DNA of 64,000 nt from Clostridia bacterium (lineage in GTDB: Bacteria > Bacillota > Clostridia > TANB77 > CAG-508). The stretch is taken from positions 1 to 64,000 of the forward strand of contig CAAEVK010000034.1 of assembly GCA_900759475.1 (NCBI GenBank), in the 5' to 3' direction. Positions 17,877-26,644 of the stretch are shown one piece after another. Both the position numbers and the translations under genes were made by a program. Below the pieces are notes generated by a model. The model was not told the origin of the DNA. It ran no database searches and was given only the letters and a program-made list of their open reading frames with translations. The number at the start of each line of letters is the position of its first letter. The stretch's first letter is position 1.

Positions 17877-19000
17877 AAAAATATACTTATCTTCACCTCA
17901 TATGTCTGAAGAAGAATATGAAAAGCAATATATAATGGAGGCATTTGACACAAACTGGATAGCGCCTCTTCGGTGAAAATGTTAATAAATTTGAAGAAGA
18001 ACTAGCAAGTTATGTTAATGTAAGATATGCAGCAGCATTATCTTCTGGAACAGCGGCTATTCACATGGCCTTAAAGGCAGTGGGTATAAAAGAAGGAGAT
18101 ATTGTATTTTGTTCATCGCTTACTTTTTCTGCAACAGCTAATCCTATTATATATGAGAAGGCTGTTCCTATATTTATTGATAGCGAGAGAGATTCTTGGA
18201 ATATGGATCCAGAGGCATTAAAAAAGGCATTTAAAAAATATCCAAATCCAAAGGCTGTTATTATTGTACATTTATACGGAACGCCATCAAAGTTAGAAGA
18301 AATTATTAACATTTGCAAAGAACATAATGTGCCATTAATAGAAGATGCAGCAGAAAGTTTAGGAGCTACCTATAAAGGAAAGCAAACAGGAACTTTTGGT
18401 AAATATGGTATTTTTTCTTTTAATGGGAACAAAATTATTACTACTAGCGGAGGAGGAATGCTTGTATCCGACGATGAAGAACGAATTGCAAAAGTACGTT
18501 TTTGGTCAACGCAAGCACGTGAAAAAGCTAGACATTATGAACACAAGGAAATCGGATATAATTATCGAATGAGCAATATTGTAGCTGGTATAGGAAGAGG
18601 ACAATTAAAGGTATTACCGAAGAGAATTGCAAAGAAAAAAGAAATATATGAAACTTATCAGAAAGCATTTGAAGATATAAAAGAAATAAAAATGAAACCA
18701 ATTCCAAAAGATACAAAGCCAAATTACTGGTTATCTGTTATTACAATTGACAATAATAGTAGAGTAACACCACTTCAAATTATGGAGAATCTCGAAAAAG
18801 AAAATATTGAATCAAGGCCAGTATGGAAACCAATGCATATGCAACCAGTTTTTAAAAAATATGATTTTATTACTACAAGTGAAAAAATTTCAGTTTCTGA
18901 AGAACTGTTTACAGAAGGAGTATGCTTACCTTCTGATACAAAGATGACAAAGGAAGAACAAGCAAGAGTTATAGATGTAATAAAGAAATGCTTTGAATAA
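17869..19000 (+). CDS. DegT/DnrJ/EryC1 aminotransferase with CGG +1 frameshift
   Basis: 376 residues with the C of CGG 17971-17973 skipped after residue 34. The N terminus (KKIYLSSPHMSEEEYEKQY, NTNWIAPL-type) is in frame 0 and runs into CGG TGA; the +1 frame resumes with GENVNKFEEELASYV. DTNWIAPLG is the usual opening of this family. PLP motifs follow: ALSSGTAAIHMAL, EDAAESLGATYKGKQTG and the catalytic lysine region FSFNGNKIITTSGGGML. It likely transaminates the 4-keto sugar from the upstream dehydratase, as PglE does in bacillosamine synthesis. If only frame +1 were used, the product would lack the first 65 residues. Confidence 0.92.
17971..17973 (+). other. In-frame CGG, inferred +1 shift to Gly (DegT gene)
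   Basis: Frame 0 reads CTT CGG TGA, an immediate stop; skipping C gives CTT GGT GAA and the family motif NWIAPLGENV. Confidence 0.93.
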
Positions 19001-19045
19001 TTGTAAGGGACGCTACCATTAGCGCCACAAAGGGGAGACACAATA

Positions 19046-19687
19046 ATGTATGAAAAATACATAAAAAGAATATTAGACTTTATATTAAGCCTAATAGCTA
19101 TACTAGTATTGTCACCATTACTTCTAATTGTAGCAATATTAGTTAGAATAAAATTAGGAAAACCAGTAATATTTAAACAACAAAGGCCAGGAAAAAATGA
19201 AAAAACATTTATATTATATAAATTTAGAACAATGACAGATAAAAAAGATGAAAATGGAAAATTATTGCCAGACGAACAAAGGCTAACCAAATTTGGAAAA
19301 GTATTAAGAAGTACAAGTCTAGATGAACTTCCAGAACTAATAAATATATTAAAAGGAGATATGTCAATAGTAGGACCAAGACCTTTGTTAGTTGAATATT
19401 TACCATATTATACAAACGAAGAAAAACATAGACATGATGTAAGACCAGGTTTAACTGGGTTAGCACAGGTGAATGGAAGAAATTCAATTAGCTGGGACGA
19501 TAAATTAAAATATGATATTCAATATATAAAAGACATTTCTTTTTACAATGATTTAAAAATAATATTAAAAACAATAAAAAAAACAATAAATCGAGAAGAT
19601 GTATTAGTTGGAAATGAATTTAGAGCAGGAAATTTTGTCGCTCAAAGGAAAAGGACGAATAAGAAAAAACGGAGGGATTTAAAATAA
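19046..19687 (+). CDS. PglC-type phosphosugar transferase
   Basis: About 213 residues. One N-terminal hydrophobic re-entrant segment ([20 protein letters not shown]) is followed by the monotopic phosphoglycosyl transferase motifs: [45 protein letters not shown] and [15 protein letters not shown]. It transfers a phosphosugar to undecaprenyl phosphate to start a glycan chain. A CGG lies five codons before the frame-0 stop (19670-19672). Frame 0 ends KKRRDLK at 19687; under the +1 rule it would end KKGGI at 19682. Both tails lie beyond the conserved domain, so this site does not discriminate. The CGG is part of the ribosome site of the next gene. Confidence 0.93.
   Translation: MYEKYIKRILDFILSLIAILVLSPLLLIVAILVRIKLGKPVIFKQQRPGKNEKTFILYKFRTMTDKKDENGKLLPDEQRLTKFGKVLRSTSLDELPELINILKGDMSIVGPRPLLVEYLPYYTNEEKHRHDVRPGLTGLAQVNGRNSISWDDKLKYDIQYIKDISFYNDLKIILKTIKKTINREDVLVGNEFRAGNFVAQRKRTNKKKRRDLK
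19670..19672 (+). other. In-frame CGG near gene end, decoding unresolved
   Basis: AAA CGG AGG in the last codons of the phosphosugar transferase. Skipping C gives GGA GGG ATT TAA, a stop three codons later. The bases CGGAGGG also form the ribosome site of the GNAT gene, which may explain why the codon is kept. Confidence 0.5.
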
Positions 19688-20214
19688 TAAATTTAAAAGA
19701 TGGAAATATTTTAATTAGAGATTTTAAAGAAAATGATATTGATATGAAAATAAAATGGATTAATGACTCTAAAAACAATAGTTTTTTACATTACAATATT
19801 CCTTTGAATTATAAAGATACATTAAATTGGTACAAAGTTAAAGACGATTCAAAAAGGATTGATTGTATTATTGAATATGATTCGATTCCTGTTGGACTAA
19901 TTGGACTATTACAGATAGATAAAATCAACCAAAAAGCTGAATTATATATTACAATCGGTAATACAGATTATAAACGTAAAGGAATTGCATTTAAATCAAT
20001 AAATATGATTTTATATTATGGATTTCATGAATTACAGCTAAACAAAATATATTTAAATGTAGATGCTGATAATATTCCTGCATGTGAATTATATGAGAAA
20101 ATTGGATTTAAGCAAGAAGGCTATTTTATTCAAGATTTATTACATAAAAATAAATTAATAGATAGAAAAAGATATGCATTTATAAAACAAAATTATATTG
20201 AAAGGAAAGAATAG
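19684..20214 (+). CDS. GNAT family N-acetyltransferase
   Basis: About 176 residues. The domain begins [20 protein letters not shown] before the first ATG at 19744, so the true start is upstream; the only in-frame codons after the preceding stop that suit the GGAGGG ribosome site (19671-19676) are ATA at 19684 or 19687 or a TTT, so an ATA start is inferred. Acetyl-CoA binding motif A is seen in [17 protein letters not shown] and the C-terminal [17 protein letters not shown]. It probably acetylates the amino sugar made by the upstream dehydratase and aminotransferase, or a related wall sugar. If the upstream extension is not translated, the first strand of the fold is lost. Confidence 0.85.
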   Translation: MINLKDGNILIRDFKENDIDMKIKWINDSKNNSFLHYNIPLNYKDTLNWYKVKDDSKRIDCIIEYDSIPVGLIGLLQIDKINQKAELYITIGNTDYKRKGIAFKSINMILYYGFHELQLNKIYLNVDADNIPACELYEKIGFKQEGYFIQDLLHKNKLIDRKRYAFIKQNYIERKE

Positions 20215-21174
20215 ATGAATATACTAATATTAAGTGTTGGAACAAGAAATAAAATTGTTCAATATTTTAAAAAAGAATTAAAAGGAAAAGGGATAGTAAT
20301 TGCAACAGATTGTTCTAAATTGGCACCAGCAATTTATGAAGCAGATAAATATTATATTGTGCCAAGAATTGATGATAAAGATTATTTAAACACCATTTTA
20401 GATATATGCATAAAAGAAAAAATTAATGGGCTTATTTCTCTTATAGATCCAGAGCTAAGTCTAATATCAAAAAATGTTGAAAAGTTTAAAGAAATAGGTG
20501 TTAAACCAATACTATCAGATTATGATAAGGTAGATATTTGTTTCAATAAATATAAAATGTATCAGTTTTTGGTAGAGAATAATATTAATACAGCAAGAAG
20601 TTATGCACACAAAGAAGAGTTTTACAAAGATTTAGAAAATAAGTTAATAGAATTTCCTGTTTTTGTAAAGCCAATTGAAGGAAGTGCAAGTATTAATATT
20701 AATAAAATTAATAATAAAGAAGAATTAGAAATGCTTTGGAATAAAGAAAGTGGGTTATTAATACAACAATTCATGAATGGTGAAGAATTAGGTGCAGATG
20801 TTTATATTGATATGATTTCTAATGAGATTGTTAGTATATTTACTAAAAAGAAAATTAAAATGAGAGCAGGAGAAACAGATAAATCAGTGTCTATAAAAGA
20901 CGAAGAATTATTTTTATTTATTAAGGATTTTGTTGAAATGGCTAAATTTAAAGGAATTATCGATATTGACATTTTTAAAATCGATGGAAAATACTATATA
21001 TCAGAAGTGAATCCAAGATTTGGAGGGGGATATCCTCACGCATATGAGAGTAAAGTAAATATACCAAGAATGATTATAAATAATTTAGAAGGAAAAACAA
21101 ATAATGAACAGATAGGAAACTATGATGAGAATGTATACATGATGAAATATAATGAAGTGAAAATATTAAGATAA
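20215..21174 (+). CDS. ATP-grasp family ligase (carbamoyl-phosphate-synthase-like)
   Basis: 319 residues. N-terminal Rossmann-like preATP-grasp domain (NILILSVGTRNKIVQYF, DCSKLAPAIYEAD), then the ATP-grasp core with FPVFVKPIEGSASINI, IQQFMNGEELGADVYIDM and the metal-binding end IDIFKIDGKYYISEVNPRFG. These enzymes ligate a carboxylate to an amine or other nucleophile. The start codon directly follows the stop of the GNAT gene, which suggests they act on the same sugar, for example by adding an amino acid or other acyl group to an amino sugar. That pairing is an inference. Confidence 0.87.
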   Translation: MNILILSVGTRNKIVQYFKKELKGKGIVIATDCSKLAPAIYEADKYYIVPRIDDKDYLNTILDICIKEKINGLISLIDPELSLISKNVEKFKEIGVKPILSDYDKVDICFNKYKMYQFLVENNINTARSYAHKEEFYKDLENKLIEFPVFVKPIEGSASININKINNKEELEMLWNKESGLLIQQFMNGEELGADVYIDMISNEIVSIFTKKKIKMRAGETDKSVSIKDEELFLFIKDFVEMAKFKGIIDIDIFKIDGKYYISEVNPRFGGGYPHAYESKVNIPRMIINNLEGKTNNEQIGNYDENVYMMKYNEVKILR

Positions 21175-21214
21175 TATTATCAAAGTTTATATTAATTATA
21201 TGATGGGTGAGAAA

Positions 21215-22429
21215 ATGAATGTATTAATTATTACTAATTATTGCCAAACACCAAATGAAAAAGGTAATAATAGATTTAATTACATAGCAAAATTATTAAC
21301 AGATTATGGCCATGACGTTGAACTTTTAACATCTACTTTTTCACATAAAAGAAAAGAACAAAGAAAAACAGAAGAAGAGAAAATAGAAAGTGTAAGTTAC
21401 AAATTTACAATGCTATATGAACCTGGATATAAAAAAAATGTAACATTATCTAGATTTTACAGTCACAGGATATTTGGAAAAAATGTGGGAAAATATATAG
21501 AATCTATGAAAAAGAGGCCAGATGTGATTTATTGTGCTATACCTAGCCTTGATGTTGGAGTTATAGTATGTAAATTTGCAAAAAAGCATAATATTCCTTT
21601 TATAATAGATATACAAGACTTGTGGCCAGAGGCTTTTCAAATGGTATTCAAAGTGCCTGTTTTAAGAAACCTTGTTTTCTATCCGTTCAAGAGTCAGGCA
21701 AATTACATATATTCACATGCAGATTCAATTATTGCTGTTTCACAAACTTATGCAAATAGAGCTCTAAAAGTTAATAAAAAAGCAAATGATGGTTTATCGG
21801 TATTTTTGGGTACTGATTTAGAATATTTTGATAGTTTAAAGGGAGAAAATGCCACTAAAACTAAAATGGTAAAAGTTGTATATATAGGTACTTTAGGGCA
21901 TAGTTATGATATAACAACTACTATTGAAGCAATTAAGATACTACAGGATAAAGAAATTAAAAATATTGAATTTATAGTTATGGGGGATGGACCTTTAAAA
22001 GAAAAATTTGAAAACTATGCTAAAGATAGAAAAATAAATGCAACATTTATGGGGAGATTACCATATGAAGAAATGGTAAAAATACTATGTGAATGTGATA
22101 TTGCTGTGAATCCTATTGTCAAGGGAGCGGCACAAAGTATAATTAACAAAGTGGGAGATTATGCAGCTGCCGGATTACCTGTGGTAAATACTCAGGAATG
22201 TGAAGAATACAGAAATATTGTTACAAATTTTAAAATAGGTGTAAACTGTGAAAACAATAATAGTATCGACATGGCGAATAAGATTTATGAATTATACAAC
22301 AATGTAAACGAGAGAAAAGAGATGGGATTAAATAATAGAAAATTAGCAGAAGAAAAATTTGATAGAAAGAAAACATATATAAGAATATTAAAACTAATAG
22401 AAGAGTTTAAAAATAAGGAGGAAATATAA
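21215..22429 (+). CDS. Glycosyltransferase, GT4 family (WbuB-like)
   Basis: 404 residues. Starts NVLIITNYCQTPNEKGNNRF, has the acceptor-side segment FIIDIQDLWPEAFQMV typical of WbuB/WcaI-like GT4 enzymes, then VVYIGTLGHSYDITTTIEAI, VMGDGPLKEKFENYA and a C-terminal NKVGDYAAAGLPVVNT segment. It likely adds the second sugar to the lipid-linked primer. Start chosen at ATG 21215, preceded by GGGTGAG (21205-21211); the ATGs at 21200/21203 lie at or before that site. One base separates its stop from the next ATG. Confidence 0.88.
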   Translation: MNVLIITNYCQTPNEKGNNRFNYIAKLLTDYGHDVELLTSTFSHKRKEQRKTEEEKIESVSYKFTMLYEPGYKKNVTLSRFYSHRIFGKNVGKYIESMKKRPDVIYCAIPSLDVGVIVCKFAKKHNIPFIIDIQDLWPEAFQMVFKVPVLRNLVFYPFKSQANYIYSHADSIIAVSQTYANRALKVNKKANDGLSVFLGTDLEYFDSLKGENATKTKMVKVVYIGTLGHSYDITTTIEAIKILQDKEIKNIEFIVMGDGPLKEKFENYAKDRKINATFMGRLPYEEMVKILCECDIAVNPIVKGAAQSIINKVGDYAAAGLPVVNTQECEEYRNIVTNFKIGVNCENNNSIDMANKIYELYNNVNERKEMGLNNRKLAEEKFDRKKTYIRILKLIEEFKNKEEI

Positions 22430-22430
22430 A

Positions 22431-23510
22431 ATGAAATATGCATTAATTGGGTGTGGAAGAATTTCACCAAATCATATAGAAGCAGCATTAAATAATAATT
22501 TAGAGATAGTGGGCATTTGTGACATAGTACCAGAACACATGGACAGCTTATTAGAAAAACTTAATATAAACAAAGACCAAATAAAACACTATACAGATTA
22601 TCATGAAATGCTAGAAAAGGAAAAACCTGAATTAGTTGCTATTGCAACTGAAAGTGGAAAACATGCCAAAATTGCACTTGAATGTTTAGATTTAGGTGCT
22701 AATTTAATTATTGAAAAACCTATTGCATTATCTTTAGAAGATGCAGATAAAATTATTAAAAAATCAAAAGAAAAAGGACTTGCTGTATGTGCAAACCACC
22801 AAAATAGGTTTAATAAATCAATACAAAAAATTAGAAAAGCTGTTGAAGATGGAAGTTTTGGTAAAATGTTATATGGAACAGCACATATAAGATGGAATAG
22901 AGGAAAAGACTATTATACTCAAGCACCATGGAGAGGAACTTGGGAGCAAGATGGTGGTGCACTTATGAATCAATGCATCCATAATATTGATTTATTAAGA
23001 TGGATGATGGGTGATGAAGTATCAGAAGTATGTGCTTATACAGATAAATTAAACCATGATTACATAGAAGCAGAAGATTTAGGAATGGCTATAGTGAAAT
23101 TTAAAAATGGTTCTTATGGAATAATTGAAGGCACAACAGATATATATCCTAAAAATTTAGAAGAAACTCTTTACTTATTTGGACAAAAAGGAACTGTTAA
23201 AGCAGGAGGAAAATCTGTTAATATTATAGAAGAATGGTTATTTGAAAATGAGAAAGAAGACCCTGAAAAAGTAAAACAAGAAAATAGTGAAATGCCAAAA
23301 AATATTTATGGATTCGGACATACTCCATTATATAAAAATGTAATAACAGCAATACAAAATCATACAAAACCATTAGTTGATGCTGAAGCTGGAAAAAGAG
23401 CATTAGAATTGGTACTTGCTATATATAAATCTGCTGCAGAAGGAAAACCAGTAAAATTACCTTTAGATAAATGTTCTACAACAGATTTTACAGGAAGATT
23501 TGGAAAATAG
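22431..23510 (+). CDS. Gfo/Idh/MocA sugar dehydrogenase (WbpB/WlbA type)
   Basis: 359 residues. N-terminal NAD-binding Rossmann motif ALIGCGRISPNHIEAAL and the family lysine motif LIIEKPIALSLEDAD near residue 95; the catalytic region is GALMNQCIHNIDLLRWMMGD. WbpB/WlbA enzymes oxidise C3 of UDP-GlcNAcA. Its direct neighbours encode matching 3-aminotransferase, 3-N-acetyltransferase and 6-dehydrogenase enzymes, which makes this assignment better than the domain alone would allow. Ribosome site AGGAGGAAA. No CGG interrupts the frame. Confidence 0.87.
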   Translation: MKYALIGCGRISPNHIEAALNNNLEIVGICDIVPEHMDSLLEKLNINKDQIKHYTDYHEMLEKEKPELVAIATESGKHAKIALECLDLGANLIIEKPIALSLEDADKIIKKSKEKGLAVCANHQNRFNKSIQKIRKAVEDGSFGKMLYGTAHIRWNRGKDYYTQAPWRGTWEQDGGALMNQCIHNIDLLRWMMGDEVSEVCAYTDKLNHDYIEAEDLGMAIVKFKNGSYGIIEGTTDIYPKNLEETLYLFGQKGTVKAGGKSVNIIEEWLFENEKEDPEKVKQENSEMPKNIYGFGHTPLYKNVITAIQNHTKPLVDAEAGKRALELVLAIYKSAAEGKPVKLPLDKCSTTDFTGRFGK

Positions 23511-23525
23511 AAAGAAGGTAGAATT

Positions 23526-24668
23526 ATGGAATATATAGATTTAAAAAAACAATATGAAGTTTTAAAAGGAAAAATAGATAATAATATTCAAAAGGTTTTA
23601 AAAGATGCTGATTATATAATGGGAGAAGAGGTAAAAATACTAGAAGAAAAATTAGCAAAATATGTTGGAAGAAAATACTGTGCTACATGTGCAAATGGGA
23701 CAGATGCATTAACAATAGCAATGAAAGTATTTGATATAAAAGAAAATGATGCAGTTTTTGTGCCAAGTTTTACATTTTATTCAACATCAGAAGTAGTTTC
23801 ATTAGAAGGTGCAACACCAATATTTATTGATGTTGATGAAAGAACATTTAACATAGATACAAAAAAATTAGAAAAAGCAATAAAAAAAGTAATAGATGAA
23901 GGAAAATTAACACCAAGAGCCATTATACCAGTTGACTTATTTGGACAACCAGCAAATTTCAATGAGATACTAGAAATTGCAAACAAATATAATCTAAAAG
24001 TTATAGAAGATGGAGCACAAGGATTTGGAGGAAGCATTAATGGTAAAAAGGCATGTTCTTTTGGTGAAATTTCTACAACATCATTTTTCCCAGCTAAACC
24101 ATTAGGCTGTTATGGAGATGGCGGTGCAATTTTTACAGATGATGAAGAAATGTACAAAAAAATACTATCTATAAGAATACATGGGAAAGGTTCATATAAA
24201 TATGAAAATATAAGAGTAGGATTAAATTCCAGATTAGATACAATTCAAGCTGCTATTCTTTTAGCAAAATTAGAGGCATTTGAAGAATATGAACTAGATG
24301 AAAGAAATAAATTTGCAAAATTATATAATGAAAAATTAAAAGATGTTGTAAAAACACCACTAATCTTAGAAGGATATATAAGTAGTTATGCACAATATAC
24401 ATTAATACTAGAAAATGAAGAAGAAAGAAATAATTTGCAAGCAAAACTAAAAGAAATAGGAATTCCAACAATGATTTATTATCCTATTCCATTACATAAA
24501 CAAATAGTGTATAATGGTTATGATTTCAATCTAGAAGATTTAAAAGTTTCAGAAAATTTATGCAAATGTGTTTTAAGTTTGCCAATGCATCCATATATGA
24601 GTGAAGAACAAATAGAAACAATATCTAATGAAATAATAAAAATATTAAAAGAATTTAGAAATAATTAA
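23526..24668 (+). CDS. DegT/DnrJ/EryC1 aminotransferase (WbpE/WlbC type)
   Basis: 380 residues, intact. Family opening MEYIDLKKQYEVLKGKI, DADYIMGEEVKILEEKLAKY, substrate loop CANGTDALTIAM, PLP aspartate segment IEDGAQGFGGSINGKKACSF and catalytic lysine region TTSFFPAKPLGCYGDGGAIF. The FFPAKPLG motif is typical of WbpE/WlbC, which install the 3-amino group on UDP-GlcNAcA 3-keto sugar. It is sandwiched between the 3-dehydrogenase and the N-acetyltransferase of the same pathway. It differs clearly from the DegT enzyme at 17869. Confidence 0.9.
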   Translation: MEYIDLKKQYEVLKGKIDNNIQKVLKDADYIMGEEVKILEEKLAKYVGRKYCATCANGTDALTIAMKVFDIKENDAVFVPSFTFYSTSEVVSLEGATPIFIDVDERTFNIDTKKLEKAIKKVIDEGKLTPRAIIPVDLFGQPANFNEILEIANKYNLKVIEDGAQGFGGSINGKKACSFGEISTTSFFPAKPLGCYGDGGAIFTDDEEMYKKILSIRIHGKGSYKYENIRVGLNSRLDTIQAAILLAKLEAFEEYELDERNKFAKLYNEKLKDVVKTPLILEGYISSYAQYTLILENEEERNNLQAKLKEIGIPTMIYYPIPLHKQIVYNGYDFNLEDLKVSENLCKCVLSLPMHPYMSEEQIETISNEIIKILKEFRNN

Positions 24669-24689
24669 GAATATTTTAAAGGTGAAATT

Positions 24690-25268
24690 ATGGAAAAAAA
24701 GAATTTTTTTGTACATGAATCTAGTTACATAGATGAACCATGTACAATCGGAAAAGGGACAAAAATATGGCATTTTTCACATATAATGCAAAACTGTAAA
24801 ATAGGCAATAATTGTAATATAGGACAAAATGTTGTAATTTCTCCAGATGTTATATTAGGTAATGGTGTAAAAATACAAAATAATGTTTCAGTATATACAG
24901 GGGTTATATGTGAAGATGATGTGTTTTTAGGTCCTTCATGTGTATTTACAAATGTAACAAATCCTAGAAGTTTTATTTCAAGGAGAAATGAATATAAAAA
25001 AACAATAATAGGAAGGGGGGCTTCGATAGGAGCAAATGCAACCATTGTATGTGGACATAACATAGGAAAATATGCTTTTATAGCAGCTGGAGCTGTTGTT
25101 ACAAAAGATGTACCAGATTATGCTCTTGTTATGGGAAATCCAGCTAGAGTAAAATACTATGTATGTGAGTGTGCAGAAAAAATGGTTTGGCAAAATAGTA
25201 AGTTTATATGTCCGTGTTGTGGAAAAAAATATATTCTTAAAGATGAACATGTAGAGGAAATATATTAA
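24690..25268 (+). CDS. Left-handed beta-helix acetyltransferase (WbpD/WlbB type)
   Basis: 192 residues of hexapeptide repeats (for example KIGNNCNIGQNVVISPDVIL, GRGASIGANATIVCGHNIGK). The opening FFVHESSYIDEPCTIGKGTK, the WHFSHIMQNC segment and the tail YYVCECAEKMVW are characteristic of WlbB/WbpD, which acetylates the 3-amino group of UDP-GlcNAc3NA using acetyl-CoA. The C terminus has a CPCCGKKY zinc-ribbon-like cysteine cluster together with the preceding cysteines. Position between aminotransferase and 6-dehydrogenase genes supports the pathway role. Confidence 0.92.
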   Translation: MEKKNFFVHESSYIDEPCTIGKGTKIWHFSHIMQNCKIGNNCNIGQNVVISPDVILGNGVKIQNNVSVYTGVICEDDVFLGPSCVFTNVTNPRSFISRRNEYKKTIIGRGASIGANATIVCGHNIGKYAFIAAGAVVTKDVPDYALVMGNPARVKYYVCECAEKMVWQNSKFICPCCGKKYILKDEHVEEIY

Positions 25269-25301
25269 AAAATATATAAAACAAGAAAGGGAGTTATTGA
25301 A

Positions 25302-26624
25302 ATGGGAATTAAAGAAAATTTATTAAATAAAATTGAAAAAAAAGAGATTACAGTAGGAGTTGTGGGATTAGGTTATGTTGGTTTGCCTCTTGCTGTTGAA
25401 AAAGCAAAAGCAGGTTTTAAAACAATTGGATTTGATGTACAAGAAGAAAAAGTAAAAATGGTTAATGAAGGACATAACTATATAGGTGATGTTGTTGATG
25501 ATGATTTGAAAAAAATAGTAAAACAAGGAATGTTTAAAGCAACATCAGATTTTTCTTTTATAAAAGATGTTGATTTTATTGCTATTTGTGTACCAACACC
25601 ACTTGACGAACACCAACAACCAGATATTAGTTATGTAGAAAATAGTGCAAAAGAAATATCAAAATATTTATCAAAAGAAACAATGGTAGTATTAGAATCT
25701 ACAACATACCCAGGAACAACTGAAGAACTAATAAAACCAATTTTAGAAAACGGTTCAGGACTAAAATGTGGACAAGACTTTTATTTAGGATTTTCACCAG
25801 AAAGAGTTGATCCAGGAAATATGCTATATAAAACAAAAAATACTCCAAAAGTTGTAGGAGCAATAGGAAAAGAAGCAACAGAGGTTATTGCAAAAATGTA
25901 TAGAGCTGTTCTTGGGGCTGATATACATGAAGTTTCATCTCCAGCAGTAGCAGAAATGGAGAAAATATTAGAAAATACATATAGAAATATTAATATAGGT
26001 TTAGTAAACGAATTAGCAATGTTATGTGAAAAAATGGGAATAAGTTTATGGGAAGTAGTAGATGCAGCTAAAACTAAGCCATATGGATTCCAACCATTCT
26101 ACCCAGGACCAGGTCTTGGAGGACATTGTATTCCACTTGACCCATATTATTTAGATTGGAAAGCAAGAGAATATGGGTTCCATACATCATTAATACAAGC
26201 ATCAGGAATTATAAATGATAGAATGCCAGAATATTGTGTTGAAAGAGCAAGTAAAATTCTAAGTTCAAAATTCAAAAAAGCAATGAATGGTGCAAAAGTT
26301 TTAGTACTTGGAGTTGCATATAAAAACGATATAGATGATTATAGAGAAAGTCCTGCATTAAAGGTAATAGAAGAATTACAAAAAGAAGGAGCAGAAGTAG
26401 AATTCTATGATCCATGGATTAGCAAATATAAATATAAAGGTGAAATTCATGAAGGACTAGAAAAAATAGATGAAAAAATAGTAGCTGATTCTGATATTGT
26501 CATATTTACAGCAGCACATAGTAATTTTGATTATGACATGATCTCAAAAAATGCAAAAGCTATTTTTGACACAAGAAATGCTATGAAGAATGTAAAAAAT
26601 AGAGACAATATTGAGTTATTGTAA
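25302..26624 (+). CDS. Nucleotide-sugar 6-dehydrogenase (WbpA/UDP-GlcNAc dehydrogenase type)
   Basis: 440 residues of the UDP-glucose/GDP-mannose dehydrogenase family. NAD motif VGVVGLGYVGLPLAVEKAKA, STTYPGTTEELI, the catalytic segment with cysteine GPGLGGHCIPLDPYYLDWKA, and the C-terminal AYKNDIDDYRESPALKVIEE. The YPGTT and GGHCIP(L/V)DP signatures fit the WbpA/TviB branch acting on UDP-GlcNAc or UDP-GalNAc. It would make UDP-GlcNAcA, the first intermediate of the ManNAc3NAcA pathway, and could also supply other uronic acids to the C5-epimerase-like protein downstream. Confidence 0.93.
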   Translation: MGIKENLLNKIEKKEITVGVVGLGYVGLPLAVEKAKAGFKTIGFDVQEEKVKMVNEGHNYIGDVVDDDLKKIVKQGMFKATSDFSFIKDVDFIAICVPTPLDEHQQPDISYVENSAKEISKYLSKETMVVLESTTYPGTTEELIKPILENGSGLKCGQDFYLGFSPERVDPGNMLYKTKNTPKVVGAIGKEATEVIAKMYRAVLGADIHEVSSPAVAEMEKILENTYRNINIGLVNELAMLCEKMGISLWEVVDAAKTKPYGFQPFYPGPGLGGHCIPLDPYYLDWKAREYGFHTSLIQASGIINDRMPEYCVERASKILSSKFKKAMNGAKVLVLGVAYKNDIDDYRESPALKVIEELQKEGAEVEFYDPWISKYKYKGEIHEGLEKIDEKIVADSDIVIFTAAHSNFDYDMISKNAKAIFDTRNAMKNVKNRDNIELL

Positions 26625-26644
26625 ATTTTATAGGAGGACTTCAA

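Noticed and set aside
17876..18064. DegT aminotransferase starting at ATG 18065
   Set aside because: The conserved first 65 residues, including NWIAPLGENV, would be lost, while they are present upstream with a start at 17869 and a single CGG shift.
24725..25063. Minus-strand ORFs inside long plus-strand genes, such as this 112-codon frame
   Set aside because: They mirror the codons of the real genes on the other strand, have no ribosome sites and no recognisable motifs.
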